DNA of 64,000 nt from Amaranthus tricolor (GCF_026212465.1 NC_080049.1:5721178-5785177), one strand, 5' to 3'. Shown: positions 43,156 to 56,133, counted from the stretch's first letter. Made by a program: numbers and translations. The notes: generated by a model not told the origin, from the letters alone.

Positions 43156-44022
43156 TGGTTAGGACTTAGGAACCCATTATATATCAAATTATTCTTTCCT
43201 TAATTTTCTTTATACTCCATAGTCCATACATTAACTTATATCTTTTTTTATTCCTAATAAATTAATACTATATAACCAATTACTACTAAATATTATACAA
43301 AGCAGCAAAAATAATTGGAATGTTTGCCAAAATAGTTTACTAGACAATTAAATTTATTTAGGTAAAAATAGATGATTTTGTGCTTCAACCATCTAATGTT
43401 AATATTTAATAAATTAATAGGTTGAAACAACTTTTCATTATGAATCAAAATAAGTTAATTTAAAACAAGTTGTTCCCAGTATTCGAAATTTAAAAATCAA
43501 ATCAATTGATAAAATCAATCAGTCAAATATACAACTCCAATTAGCTATCACCCTTTACCTTTTTGAAGATGAGCATTACTATTTATCGACATCTTTTTCA
43601 TTGTGTCGCTACCCTTTTTAATAATTTTCCCTTAAATATTTTTAAAATATATATTTAAACGAAAAACTCTCTAACCTACCAAAAAAAACAGGGTAAGAAA
43701 CACAAAACGTGGAAACAGTGCCACATTGTGTGCGACTTAATTCACATCTCACCCTTTTTAACTTTTTTTTTAAAAATTCCTATGAAGTTTATGAAATAAA
43801 TCAAAATTAATCACAAAAGTTTAGATTTGGGACTAGAATACTTACTAAAATTCATATGCGCGAGCGTTGATATTAATGAATTGAAACAAGTTAGATCTTG
43901 TTTGAAAAGAAACACAAAATTAAATACATTAACAAAAAAATGACAACATAATATAGAAAATAGTAATAAATAAGAACGTGAGTTTGAAGATTAAGAAACA
44001 TCTACTTTCTCTAACACTTTAA

Positions 44023-44345
44023 CGGCCTATTTGGTAGGTGATAATAAATAGTGATAATGGAAATGAAAAACTAGTGCAATTTTGATTGAAAAATCTCTTT
44101 GCTATATTGATGGTCATGCTTGTCCAACTTCAATCATCTCATTTTCTTCATGAAATTCATTCCAATGCATTACCATTGGGAGAGGTAGTATTAGGTGGTA
44201 ATAGAAATTTATGAAAAAAAAATAAAATTTTTTGTAATCCAAGTTTCATTACTATGAAAATAATATAAAACTTTTGATGAAATTTTACACTATAAATCAT
44301 TCTCATTACCATCATTTGATATCATTTAAGGGTTGAAATTTCAAT
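44023..44345. mobile_element. Tourist-like MITE fragment
   Basis: The left end ACGGCCTATTTGGTAGGTGA matches the terminus of the complete element at 48731-49283 (CGGCCCGTTTGGTACATGG), and the interior shares TGGTAATAGAAAT and CATTACCATT words. The right terminus is missing. Confidence 0.5.
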
Positions 44346-44954
44346 ACAAAAGAAGAGTATACATCTACACCAAATTATATGGCTTCTCCATTGGGTCTCT
44401 TTATATTAAAATATCATGAGAGCTAGAAAACAATCAGGCGAAAGAGTTTTCCAAGAATGTTGTACATCGTAAAAATATTAAAATTTAAAACCATGCATGT
44501 TGATACCACTGATTGGTCACCACAAACTTATTATCCGGTCAAATGTTGACTCACGATGGATCTTCTATTATCTGGGTTTAAACGACGCTCTTGTACTAAT
44601 AGAGTATTATTTCTCGTCATAGGAGTGTCGTTTTTATTAATGTATAATTTAATTTCTAATGATTAAATATAATATTTCATTAGATGTGCTATTTGATAAT
44701 GAATTTTTTTTAAAAAGTATTAATTTAATGACATTTGTGTAAATAATTAAATCTATAAGAAATTCTGTAAGATAAAAATGTTATCAAATAAGATTATTGT
44801 ACATTTTATTAGAATATGTCAAAAGAAAAAAAATGACATTTAACCAGAATAAGAAAGAGTACAAAAATAGAACAACTAGACTAAGTCAAAACAACGACCT
44901 ATATAAATGGAGGGTGTCTTATTTGGATGCAAAGATTTATAGAACCTTATCTTA

Positions 44955-45315
44955 GGAAAAATTGTCATCAATAATTCCACATATTTCTTATCTACTGTAA
45001 ATAATTTTAACTATTGATTATTTATAAATAATTCAATCTTTGTATATTTTTTGCGGACAATACTCCTTACCTTATTTTAACCAGCTATTGTAGGTACGTA
45101 CCACCAAAAAGGAGTTGGGGGTAGAACATCGAAGAAGCATAAGGAGGCAAAATAAGTGAGTGTAACGACCAGTAGGTAACTACAGTACCCGGTTAAAATG
45201 TGACAAGGGATGTCAACAAAAAATATACAAAAGTTGAATTATTTAAAAATAATCAATAGTAGGAATTATTCACATTAGATAGACGATATGTGGGATTATT
45301 CAAGACAGTTTTTCC
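44955..45315. mobile_element. Foldback element with about 130-bp inverted arms
   Basis: The 361-bp unit starts GGAAAAATTGTCATCAATAA and ends with the inverted partner TTATTCAAGACAGTTTTTCC. Pairing continues inward through ACTATTGATTATTTATAAAT against ATTTAAAAATAATCAATAGT and TTGTATATTTTTTG against CAAAAAATATACAA to TTTTAACC against GGTTAAAA. Only about 90 bases are left as loop. Elements at 56134-56379 and 62389-62835 share the GGAAAAATTACC-like start and the TATTGATTAATCATAAATAA core. No coding sequence; long arms would suit Mutator-like or foldback groups, but no clean target duplication was seen. Confidence 0.8.
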
Positions 45316-46236
45316 TGTGAATTATGATATACTCCCTCTATTTTCATTTGTTGTTTCCATTTGTGTCAATCAACAATTATGAAAATTAATTATTATCAAA
45401 TTTGGGTCAATCAGCTTAATTAATGTTTAATAATTCTATTTTTATCTTATTATTATTATACATAAACCTTAATGCTATAAATATTATTTGTATATTCCTT
45501 ATAGAAAAAAAATAGTATTATATTATGATATATGCTTATAATTATGAGTTAATTTAACGGTCAAAACCTTTTTATTTCAATTTTGTAATAATATTTTTTA
45601 TTTTCACCGGCTAAGATATGATAGATTTCTCATTGCAGAGTCCGTTTATGTAATTGAATTTTGATACTGTATATATTCTCATATAGTTTCTTCTCATCAT
45701 CTCTGATTGCATTTTTCATTCTAATATATCATCTAATTCCTCTTAATCAAGTTATTAGTCGTATAAATTTGACGACTTTTAAGTTTTGACATTGTTTATC
45801 AATTACTTTTAGTTTGTATTTTATTATAAAATAGTAAAGTACGATCTTATTTAATTCGTTTCGATGCAAATATCATGAACATCAACCTCTTATAATTTTT
45901 AATTATGCACAACTAAAGATATTAAGAATATAATTATTGCATTCCCAAATGTGCCTGGTCAATAAGAAATAGGTTTCAAATTAAGAATTATATACTTGTT
46001 CTGTTTCAGTATCTTTGTCCTATTGATTTTTTAACACTAATGACAATTCACTCTTTATTTGTATTATTCTTAATGTATATAGTGAAGCGAGATCTTATTT
46101 AATTCGTCTCAATGTAAAGATTATTTATATTAACTTTTTATAATTTTTAATTATGCATAATTAAGACTTTAATATTACATTGGCAAACATGTCCAAATCA
46201 AATAAAACAAAATCACTGAAACAAAAAGAGTATGAG

Positions 46237-46336
46237 TTAGGTTAGTGGTTAAGGATTTTTTTTTACTTTTATAAGATTGAATCAATACTACCTAAAACAA
46301 ATGATAAACAAAAAAAAAAAAAAAAAAAAAAAAAAA
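46237..46336 (+). mobile_element. Short SINE-like unit with A28 tail
   Basis: TAGGTTAGTGGTTAAGG near the start resembles a tRNA A box and AGATTGAATCAATAC about 35 bases on resembles a worn B box. The unit ends in an uninterrupted A run at 46309-46336. This is consistent with a SINE or a processed small RNA copy. Confidence 0.4.
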
Positions 46337-47641
46337 GAAATAGGTCCCCAAGCAGAGGTCAAGGATTGTCATTTAACGTCGTGGATGTTGCATTGTATAT
46401 GATGGAGACTCTTAACATGAAGGAAGGTCCGATCATGAAGGCATGAAGTTTGCCCACTTTAATGTATTTGTTGGAGCCAAGTAGTAGTATTTGTGTCATT
46501 TTGATTCCAAAGACTCTCGGATTACCTGCAACAACAATGATACATGTTGTTGACCTTATTATCATGTTTATTTTCACTTTTTTTTTATTTTTTAGAGGGG
46601 AAATTATATTTATAAGAATAGAAAGAAAAGTTAAAAAAAATGACACAAATTAATTTTTGCCGAATAAACACTAAAATAGTGTGGATCAAATCTATACAAG
46701 ACTTTTGCATTTAATTAATTTTCTTTGTTTTAATTTGAATGATTATTAAATCAAAATTAAAAAATAAATAAAAAAGACTTCTTCCCCTGCCACTCCTAAT
46801 ACATTGATAAGTTGGCACTTCAATTCTTGCTGGTGTTATGTTTACTTTCTTTCCTACCTCAATTGTGTTGATTTCGGTTATTAGATTGATTTTGGTTTAT
46901 GTGTTTCGGATTGTTTTAAAATTGAGTATTGCGTCTATATTGATTTTTATATAATTTTAAATAGATTTTGAATACGGGTCAAGTCAAATTCGGTTACAAG
47001 GTCAGGTAAATATCATGTCATTGGGTCTATTTTCAACACAAGTCTACTACAATCTGTATTTTATCACTCCATTCCAAACGTGAAACATTGACACAATATT
47101 TATTTTTATCCGTTCTTTTAACTTTGTAATAAATTTATTTTATATATTGTGTCATTAAATATGTTGCAATATGTATCTTAGAGTGGGAGGGAGTAATACC
47201 TTTTCTATAACTTCTTCTTCACCTTTCTCTATCTAGATTTATGCCAAACGTGTTGCAGTGAATCATTGATATTATGGAATGAATTAAAGCCATATGATTA
47301 GTTTAGCTTTTCATTTATTTATTGTTTTGATTTATAATTTTAATTATTTAATGCATTTGCTTTAACTTACAAAAAAATTCTGTAATACTCCATATTGAAA
47401 TTCACATCAGGAACCAACTTTTAGGGAGTTGTTGATGTATACATTTTGGCTGTCTTAGGTAATTCTCTATGACCAATTTAGAAAATCAAACGCTATATCT
47501 AATAAGAACTACTCTTGTATGAGATGTCTCTGAGTGAATAGACGACTTTAAAATAAAATATAATTGTATTAGTTGGACTATTCAAGCTATGTATGGGGAA
47601 CGTCTTATAGTATGACCGTCTTACACAAGAATTTGTAACCT

Positions 47642-47910
47642 TATACACCCTCCGTTTTCATATGTTTTTGTCAAATAGAATTTACGAATTTTAGTACCGA
47701 ACTTTGACTATGATTTCCCATTGATCTATAAGAAAAAACATATTCATGTGGAATCTTGTTAAATTCGTCTCAATATATACATTCTAAATATTAACTTTTT
47801 AGAATTTTTAAAAAACTCACGATTAAAATTATTTGATTTTAAAGTTTGCATTGGGATCTGCAAAAAAAGTTAATGGAAAGAACATTTGAAATCAAGGGGA
47901 GTAATATTTG
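47642..47910. mobile_element. Stowaway-like MITE, best copy of its family here
   Basis: It begins CACCCTCCGTTTTCATATG, ends AATCAAGGGGAGTAATA, and contains GTGGAATCTTGTTAAATTCG. Related copies lie at 37770 and 7008. Confidence 0.6.
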
Positions 47911-48316
47911 TACCCAATATTCAGCCTAAATTTTCTTTTATGCCTCATTGAATTTGTTTTATTTTTTTGTCATAACCTATACATTTTATGAATCACATAG
48001 CGAATAGAGGAAGGACAAGATGGAATTGTCATACCCTTTTGGGGTTATTAGTCTCAGGCCACTCGGAGAGTTAGAACTGTAAAATGCATGACCATGCTCA
48101 AATAGATTATGGAGATAATCATTTGTTTTTCAGTTCATCTCATAAGTCCGAGGAACATGATCAGACCAAATAAAGATGAGAGTTGTTCTTACCTTATGTT
48201 TGATTAAAACTTAAGTTGACAAAGGATTTGAGATTCACAACTTGTTGGAGCAAGTGGGAGTTAGTAGAAGGAGTCCTACAACTCTAGTAAACTTGTTTCT
48301 TGAACAAGTGGGAGAT

Positions 48317-50236
48317 TGTTAGAAATGTTCAATATAATCAAGTAAATATTTTATAAGTCATATAACGTAATTAAGTTGGTACACAATGACACGTTAATGT
48401 AGTGGACATTGAGTAACATTTATGTTTTATTAGAGACTAATAAATATGACTGGATTGTTATTTGATAATGGTGCGAGCTTAATGTCACTAATTCTATTGG
48501 GTCACACTGTATCAATGTGTGAGACTATTTTATGTATTTGGACTTATATTAATCTAGGTTCATATGACCAATTTAGTTGGAATAGATATTACTCATATTC
48601 CTCCATTTAATATAATGGTTATATAATGATTATATGAGTTAGTGTAACCCCCTAATTTTTATGTTAGTTTAAATTAGACTTTTAAGAGAATATTTATTCT
48701 CTTGGTAAACGTCTAATTGAGAGGTATTAACGGCCCGTTTGGTACATGGTATTAGAGGGCGGTAATGGTAATAAAATTAAGTAATAAAAAATTTGGTTGT
48801 TTGGATGCCTTCAATGGTAATGGATGGTAATAAAATAAGGTAATGAAATTACCAAAAAGAGCCATTTTTATTACCATCAAACAACCTGGTATTAGGCTGA
48901 ATGGTAATGAAGTATTACTGTAGTAATAAAATAAGGTAATGTCGTTTCGAGCTGAAGGAAAAAAATAATGAAGAAAAAAAAGGTAATGTATGTAATTATC
49001 CAAAAAAATATTATTATTAAAAAAAGAATCATTAGATAGAATAATTTAGATACAATAATGCTTTTAGATACAAATATACAATAATGAAACTAAGAATCAT
49101 TACCATTTTTTATTACTAACAACCAAATGCAATCAATGGAATATTATCTTCCATTACCATTCTTTAGTCATGCACACCAAACAAAAAAATCTCCATTACC
49201 AATTCTCATATCCATTCCTTCATTACTATTGCCATTACAATATTTTATTTTCATTACTTCATTACCATCGACCAAACAGGCCGTAAAAGGTTTCTAAAAC
49301 CTATCTTTATTACTATATAAGTATAAGATTATGATGGGTACATGAGATAAAAAAGTTTCTGGTGAGTTTGCAAAATTTGATAACTATCCTTTTTGGCGTA
49401 AAAATACTAAACAAGTAATATTTTCATTTTAGTTTAATATATTGTATTTTAGCGTAAAAGATAATGGAGTTAAATACAAGAGTTGTATACATATAAAATT
49501 TGTTTAAGAAAAGTTCTTAAACGACGTACTAATATACGAGGTCTTACGAGACATTGTTGTTGGACTGCACAAGAGGAATTTCGTTTGCGGTTCTTGTCTC
49601 GTTGATATATTTTGCTAGTGGATTCACGCTACAAAGGTATAATATCTCATCTCGATATTTACTTGTTTTATTTCATGTCAATAATTTGTTGTCATTTAGA
49701 GCGTATAATGGTTATCGTAAATAATAAATTAATTAAATTAATAATTAATTGGAAATATTCCAAGATTGCAAAAGTTCTGTTTTGGTATAAGCACAGGTCG
49801 CGGCTTGCAACATTACTTGCAGCTTGCGAGTTGGCCTGGTCGCGGCTCGCGACTTTCGCGGTGGTTTTTGCAATGTTCATTTTATTCGGTTTTGTTAGTT
49901 ATGCAATAACTACATACGGTTAATATGGTTATATTAACTAAATAATTGGGATGAATTGATTTAATATCGACATTGATTCGTGAATCGATGTTGCGGTTCA
50001 TGAAGTAACATATTACTTCTTGAATGGTTGTATGTTTTTCTATAAATATAAAAGGCATGTGTAAGTTATTTCTTACATGAGATGTACATGGAATATGCAT
50101 GTGATTTCTGAATTTCTTATCCTCTCTAGCACTTTATATAGAGAACTTGCAATCCTCGATTGTAAATTTTCATTTTCTTCTTCCATTTAAGTTTTCTCAT
50201 GTCGTTCTAATTTTCTTGTGCTAGGAATTTAGTGTA
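48317..50236 (+). mobile_element. Ty1/copia-type LTR, plus strand
   Basis: AACAAGTGGGAGAT directly precedes TGTTAGAAATG at 48317. That is the classic copia polypurine tract followed by an LTR start. A TATAAATATAAAAGG box lies at 50041-50055, with CT-rich leader-like sequence to about 50230; the exact end is not clear. No copia protein domain is visible upstream, so the element is truncated or non-autonomous. A 553-bp MITE sits inside it. A GC-rich patch (TCGCGGCTTGCAACATTAC and relatives) lies at about 49797-49865. Confidence 0.6.
48731..49283. mobile_element. Tourist-like MITE nested in the copia LTR, 553 bp
   Basis: CGGCCCGTTTGGTACATGG at the left and CCATCGACCAAACAGGCCG at the right are inverted. 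TAA flanks both ends (48728-48730, 49284-49286). The interior is full of GGTAATGGTAATAAA words and their complements, so the arms can pair over a long stretch. Target size and terminus fit PIF/Harbinger. Confidence 0.85.
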
Positions 50237-50429
50237 ATTCTTTGTATCTTAGAACATATTTTCAGTTTATATTCCCAAGCACCGTAGTAGGGAGAAAATG
50301 ATGTTTTAGGAAAGAGCATCTCGCCTAGAATTAATATCAAGTTCATATATCTTGAAAACGATGATGTATTAGAGTTCGAACAATGTGTTTCAAACTCCAA
50401 TATTGCCAAGATCGAGCGTATGAAGTTTA

Positions 50430-51190
50430 GTGACAAAAAAATTACGCTATCAATGATATCGATGTTTGTAGGAGAAAGTAAAGCAATAAAACGACACAAA
50501 GATTTAACGAGGTTCACCCAACTAAGGCTACGTCCTCCGGTGTGTATTATCTCTTATATTATCAAAGGGAGTTCAAAGAACTCTCAAATATGGAGAATTA
50601 CAATAGAGAAGAGATATAGGCTAGTGTTTGCCTTGGGGTGTCTTTTGTGGATTATTACAATGTGAATGAAAGCTCTCTATTTATAGGAAAGATCACACTA
50701 AGTAACATTAAGTATATTAAAACTATGAATAAATGATAATGAAACATCCCCAAGAACTTGAAGAGTCAAAAACAGCATCTTAGGAGCATCAGAGACATCG
50801 CTCGACCAAAGCAGAGGCTCGCTCGGTCGAGCAGCCTGGTCGAGCGGACTACAAGAAGTTTCTGGTTGCATTCTGTCTGCTCGCTCGACCCATTCTGAAG
50901 CTCGCTCGGTCGAGCGAGCTGGTCGAGCGGCACTTCAGAGGGCTTCCGACAGTATTGCTCGACTTGCATAGTTGAGCATCTTGAATTAAACCTTTGAACT
51001 TCTTCATTAAGTCCCATAACTCCCTTGATTAACTCATTAATTCATACCTTAATCATCATCATAAACCACAAATATTAAGACTCATCTTAATACACCCATT
51101 CATGACAAACTTATGGGATTCCATCCCAAGAGTCACCATATGAATGCACACACCAAATGTGCACTCAAGTCACACCAATCATAACATATC
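50430..51190 (-). mobile_element. Copia-type LTR fragment, minus strand
   Basis: Read on the minus strand, a CTATAAATAG box (50677-50686) is followed by a leader containing GGAGGACGTAGCC and GGGTGAACCTCGTTAAAT at about 50490-50540. That order is typical of the R-U5 part of common dicot copia LTRs. Upstream of the box lies a GC-rich block with two diverged copies of a CTCGGTCGAGC-containing motif (50800-50847 and 50882-50930). Outer limits are uncertain and no internal domain is present, so it may be a solo LTR. Confidence 0.55.
50800..50930. repeat. Duplicated GC-rich palindromic motif
   Basis: Two about 48-bp units share GCTCGACC, GCTCGCTCGGTCGAGC and GGTCGAGCGG in order. The inner GCTCGCTCGGTCGAGCGAGC of the second copy is almost a perfect palindrome. 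Composition contrasts strongly with its flanks. Confidence 0.85.
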
Positions 51191-54100
51191 TCTTTGTTCC
51201 CTTGTATTTGTGCGCTTTAAGTTTTTCCACTTAGGAGAGAGAAATTTAAATTTGATTTTTGAAGTATATAATGAAGAGAAAATGTATTCATGTGAGCTCT
51301 TGTTAGATTTGTCTTGATGCAAAGAATTTTAATACATAATTTTTACAATTTTTTATAATGCGTACTAAGAGATTGAGGCTTAAAATTTGCTTTGAAATGC
51401 ATGCAAAAAGTAAAGTGGACAAATATAAAGAAATGGGGGGATTAATTTTACTATAGTGCATAGTGACATTTATGAAAAATATCACTATCTAGATCCTATG
51501 TGGCAAAAGTTTTATTATGATTTTTTATTATACTGATAAAGGGTGTTGGATAATTTTGAATATAAAAAGTTTAAGTATAAGTATACCATGTATACTAAAG
51601 TTTAATCTCATAAAAAATAACAAATACTATGAAAATAGTGAAGCTAAAAATACTATAAAATAAAGAATAACATTCTCACCAAATTAAGTAAAAAAACAAG
51701 GAGTTTAGTAGAAAATAGTGTGGTCAGAATAACAAAAGAGATACCATTAATATGAAAAAATCACTAAGATTTTGAGGGTTAAAAATTTAAATACCTGATG
51801 CACTTCTATAAAATATACTTACAAATAAAGTTAATTTATTTAAAATATGTCTCACAATAAAAAGATTAAATTAATAAAAACAAAAAAAATGTAGGAAAAA
51901 TACGGACTTTGTTGCTGAAGCAGAAGCATTCAACAATAAAAACTTGCCAAGTACAAGAGTTAGTGGTAAAAAGTTCTGGTATCATATTTCCTTCCTTCCA
52001 TTATACTTGTTATATTTGACTTTTTACGCAATTTAATGTATTATTTTGTTCATGTATATGTTGAATTATACACATTTAAAAACTATAAAAAGTTAATATT
52101 ATAAAGTATGCGATTAAACAATTCAAATAAGAATCTACTTGACGATATTTTACTCACATATTAGTCGCAATTTATAAAATAAACTTAAATGATAAATAGT
52201 GTCCATAACTCAAACTTGGGGATACGAAGCCGGCCACAAGGTAAATGCTTAAACTAGTAGTGCTTTGTTGACCAATTATAACTCTTTTTTAGTCTACCTT
52301 GAATAGAAATAGTATTCTTTCCATTTTTATTTGTTCGTCTGATTTTCTCTAAATTCAAATTTTACAAAATTCTTTTTATTACTTATATTTTTATTCTATA
52401 ATATTTTTTGGATCAAATAATCTCATTTGTCTAACACAATTTACTTAAAATATATTACATATTTACCTTTTAACCCTCAAGTTTCAATGAGTAATGACTA
52501 ATGACATTCACTATCCTTCCAAAAAAAAAGCTTATTAAAATTAAAGTATGTATGCGTATATAAAATAAGTTAAATTACCATATTAAAATTCAACTCTTCT
52601 TGTTTGGTTAGAAATACAAATGGTTTGTTTGGTAAATAACTGTTAGCTGAAGTTGTTGGCTGATTAGATTAGCTGAAAGTATTGGCTGAAAATCCAATTG
52701 TATAAGCTAGCTATTCAAATCAGCTGTTATTTAAATGTTTAATAAAAACTATTTGTTGGCAGTTGGTTGTTTATTAGAAAGAGTATATCAAAAAGGCAAA
52801 AGTTAATAATATATAAGCTATTATGAGCAGCTTTTTGATTTTTGCTTAAAAGATAGATTTCAGCCGACTTAAAAGTCATTTACCAAGTTTTTTTTAGCTG
52901 TTTGACCTACTAAAAAGCAAAAGATCAAAAGTAAACAGAAAAAATAAAAATTAATTGCCAAACATCGTCAAAATGTCAAATAAAGTAAATTTTAAGTGAC
53001 AGAAAATCAAATAAGTTCATTGTCAAAATCTAAACTTTAATCTCATAACTCTTCAAATTTAAAAAATAAAAAATATTATTTGAACAAGTGTAATCTCTTA
53101 ACTTTTTTCAACTATTATTATCTTATTTGTTTTTTTATATACAAGATAATAATGCCAAAGTTTTAATCTCAAAAAATTAAAATCGGCTATATGAAGTAAA
53201 ATATTTATTCTAATGGTCAACCAAATGTAATTTTTTTTCTCAACTTTTTCAAATTTTCTATTCTTAATATAGAGAGGCAATTATAATATTATAACGTCAA
53301 ATCTTGTTAAATTCATGAGTTTCTATATATTGTAGTTTTTTTTATCAATATAATAAAAAGATATAGAAAATCTATGGAGTACATTCATTTGAATGCAACC
53401 AAAACTTGTACTAGTTTCATTAAAATTGTTACATTAGGTAAACTAATGTACAATCGTTTGAGACATAATATAAATCTTAATAAAATATAAGTGTTACCAA
53501 TAAAAAAATATTTAAATTAATTGAGGAGTATATTAAATTATTACCGTTCTTTGTCTTCAAGTTTGAATTTATCCCTTTGATGGGCACCTTTGGCTACTTT
53601 TTCATTTACCTTATATATTAATATCTTTTTCCATGTATGTCAAAACAATGGTACTTTTATGTGTTTATGAGTTTGTCAATATTTTTATTTTGCGTTTTTT
53701 ATTTTATTTTATAATATTTTCAATTTGGTTATGGCCAATTTTACTCTCATATACACATGTTATTATAATTAATTTTTATCCATTTAATTATATTCACGTA
53801 ATTTTAATGTATTTATTATTTTTAATTATTAGAAACTTGCAACTAGAGTACTTTTTAATTAAGTTTTTGAGTTTATAATTGAAATACTTAATGATTATAT
53901 GCCCTTTTAGGTTGTATGGACGGTGGTGCTATTTTGGTGCATCATACAACTTCAGTTTTGTAAAATCTAATCATTATTCCCAGTGGATAATCATAATTTT
54001 AAACTCATTGAAAGAATCTATTGATGACTGTTGTTGGCCGAGAACTATTTCATCTCTTCCTATTGAAGTTCCCATACAAAGAATAATCTAATAAAAAGAA

Positions 54101-55319
54101 AAGGAATATGTCTACATATTTTTTTAAGGAATGTTCACAAGAATTAAAAATATATATAGAACCTTTTAGATAGTATAGATATTATTTTATTAAATAATAA
54201 ATTTGGTGGAAGAAAAGTGAGGACCATAAATATTATAAAAATATCAAAAGAAAGTTAGTGAAAGATATGTGGATACCATAAACATTATTAAAATATTAAA
54301 ATGAGGACGAGTAAGGTTATTTTTGTCCAAAATTTGTGATAAAAATGAAAAGATTACTTATGATAACAACAAATAAAACACCCCAAAATGTAACGTAGAA
54401 ACGGGAAACTTTTTTAAGGAACAGAAGAAATACACAAGTTAAAATATATTAATGTATAAAATCTTGTTAAATTCTTTTTGATGAATTAAATTTTATTATA
54501 TTTTTGTACAATTTTTTATGAATTTTATTTATAGATGTTGAGTCTCGAACACGTACTTTGAAAATTCACAAAAAGCAACTGAAAACATCGATAGGTAAAG
54601 AAATAACACAAATTATTGATTCCTATGTAATAATGAACTAATTGATTTTTCTTGTTCTAGAGAATCATGATTTAACCTAGTGGTTATAAACTTTTCCTTT
54701 CAGCGTTATAATAAGGTTTTGATTCTCACTGCCTTTAGGTTGAATTAAAATTTCCTTTCCGCTTGTCCGTAATGATTCTCAAGCCTACATTAAATAGAAA
54801 TTTTTTTTCTTGTTTGGAATATAAAGCTAAGACCTTAGTTTTGTACTTGTTTGCTTAATTAATTGTTTTTGAAAAAGAAGCCCATTGGCCATTAATAGAG
54901 ATAATCCAATTACTAGCTTGAAGCTTTGCTTTGATAGAAATATGACTACCAACAAGGCAACAACTAGCAAGTTAGGAGTTTGCTTAAAGTTGGCCCAAAA
55001 GATATAGCTTTGTTTGTTGAAGACGCTATTGATGCATTAACATTTAACAAATTAAGTACTCCTCTTGTTTCAATAATTTAATCCCATTAATTTCACGGAT
55101 ATTAAAAAATTAAATATAATAAATTAAAATAATTATTTACAAATAAGAAAGAATATAAAGGGTAAAAATAATATATTTATACTTAAAATAAAATTGAAGT
55201 ACATTTATAAAAATGAATTCACATTTAAAATTAGGCAAATTGAATATTATAGTCTTATAAAGAAGTAAGGAGTGACTAGTGAAGAATGAGAGGTATCACA
55301 TGGAGAAGGTGATACTTTC
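51191..55319. other. AT-rich, gene-free spacer
   Basis: No supported gene is seen. A MITE relative of 27525 lies at 51995-52215. A TTTGTTTGGTAAATAACTG...TTGTTGGCTGATTAG fragment at 52620-52935 resembles another at 62125-62245, as hAT-like MITEs do. Some 60-80 codon frames around 53630-54090 are AT-driven and show no family signature. Confidence 0.5.
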
Positions 55320-55600
55320 TCGGATCACAAATTCTTGTGAGAGACAGTTTTTTTTTGAGAGACTATCTCTAATTAGGCCGGCTATTATATATTTTTTAAA
55401 ATATTGTAAATAGACATTAAAAATAATGTAAGTAAACATTTAAGATATTGAAAGTAGTCATTAAGGATGGTAAATAAGCATTAAGAATAATATAAGTAGC
55501 CATTAAGAATACTGTAAGTAGACTTTAATTTTTAATGGGTTGGGCTGAGATACGTCTCTCATAGAGACGGTCTCTTAAGAGAGTAGTTGTTCTCAAATTT
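55320..55600. mobile_element. MITE-like unit with internal 24-bp tandem
   Basis: GAGAGACTATCTCTAATTAG at the left and ATACGTCTCTCATAGAGACG at the right form the ends of the 'GAGACGGTCTC' group. Between them, about 55409-55530, five to six diverged copies of a roughly 24-bp unit (AAGTAGNCATTAAGAATANT) run in tandem. Confidence 0.6.
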
Positions 55601-56133
55601 GTTGGTTGTAACTTTGTAGAGGAATTTTCGTATGAAAGGTTATATGTGGGTAATTTAGAATCGAACCGCTCAGGAACATGTTCACACCGAAATCACTTGT
55701 AACCGATTCCAAACCAAGGGATCAAGGGTAGTTCCAGAAAACCTTTGAACCGATTACAGAATCAGAACTGTAAATTGTCAAATTTGAGTCAATTGAATCA
55801 GACGGTTCTTTGAAATAATCTTTCTTTTGAAACCGCCAAATAGAGTCATTGTAAACTAGCCGTTGAGAATTGTTCAATAAATATGAATGAATTAGACTAT
55901 CCATTTCACACCAATACACCATCTCTTACTCTCTTTACTTTTCTCTAATTACTCTCTTTAATTACGTAATCAATCTCTTAATTACTCAATTAATTTCTTA
56001 ATTACATAGTTAGTCTCTTTATTTAGTCTTTTAAAACTTTCTAATTATTCTTTTAATTTTTCAATTATGAAGAACCGAAAAACACTGATAATAAAGATGA
56101 TGATGATCTAATCTAAAATTCTAAAAAAACTAA

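Larger units (their letters stand above)
41266..44954. other. Gene-free spacer with small repeats
   Basis: No host gene recognised. A 9-bp tandem (AACAAGTAA) lies at about 42168-42197 and again at 42230-42250, a probable minus-strand SINE at about 42960-43155, and a Tourist-like fragment at 44023-44345. Confidence 0.5.
45316..48316. other. Spacer rich in MITE fragments
   Basis: No gene recognised. A one-sided Stowaway start (CTCCCTCTATTTTC) lies at 45333. The core GATCTTATTTAATTCGTCTC recurs at about 45845 and 46090. A SINE-like unit ending in a 28-A run is at 46237-46336. A MITE fragment lies at 47642-47910. Internal sequence of the copia-type element may start somewhere after 47950. Confidence 0.5.

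Noticed and set aside
50795..50935. CRISPR-like direct repeats
   Set aside because: Only two diverged units, in a plant nuclear context and inside an LTR; no array structure.
53633..54091. Two adjacent frames of 70-80 codons
   Set aside because: Very AT-rich, hydrophobic by composition, no recognisable motif and no splice context.
54655..54775. tRNA-like A and B box words
   Set aside because: The A-box-like TAACCTAGTGGTTATAAAC and a poor B box are present, but no tail, duplication or second copy was found, so it was not listed as a SINE.
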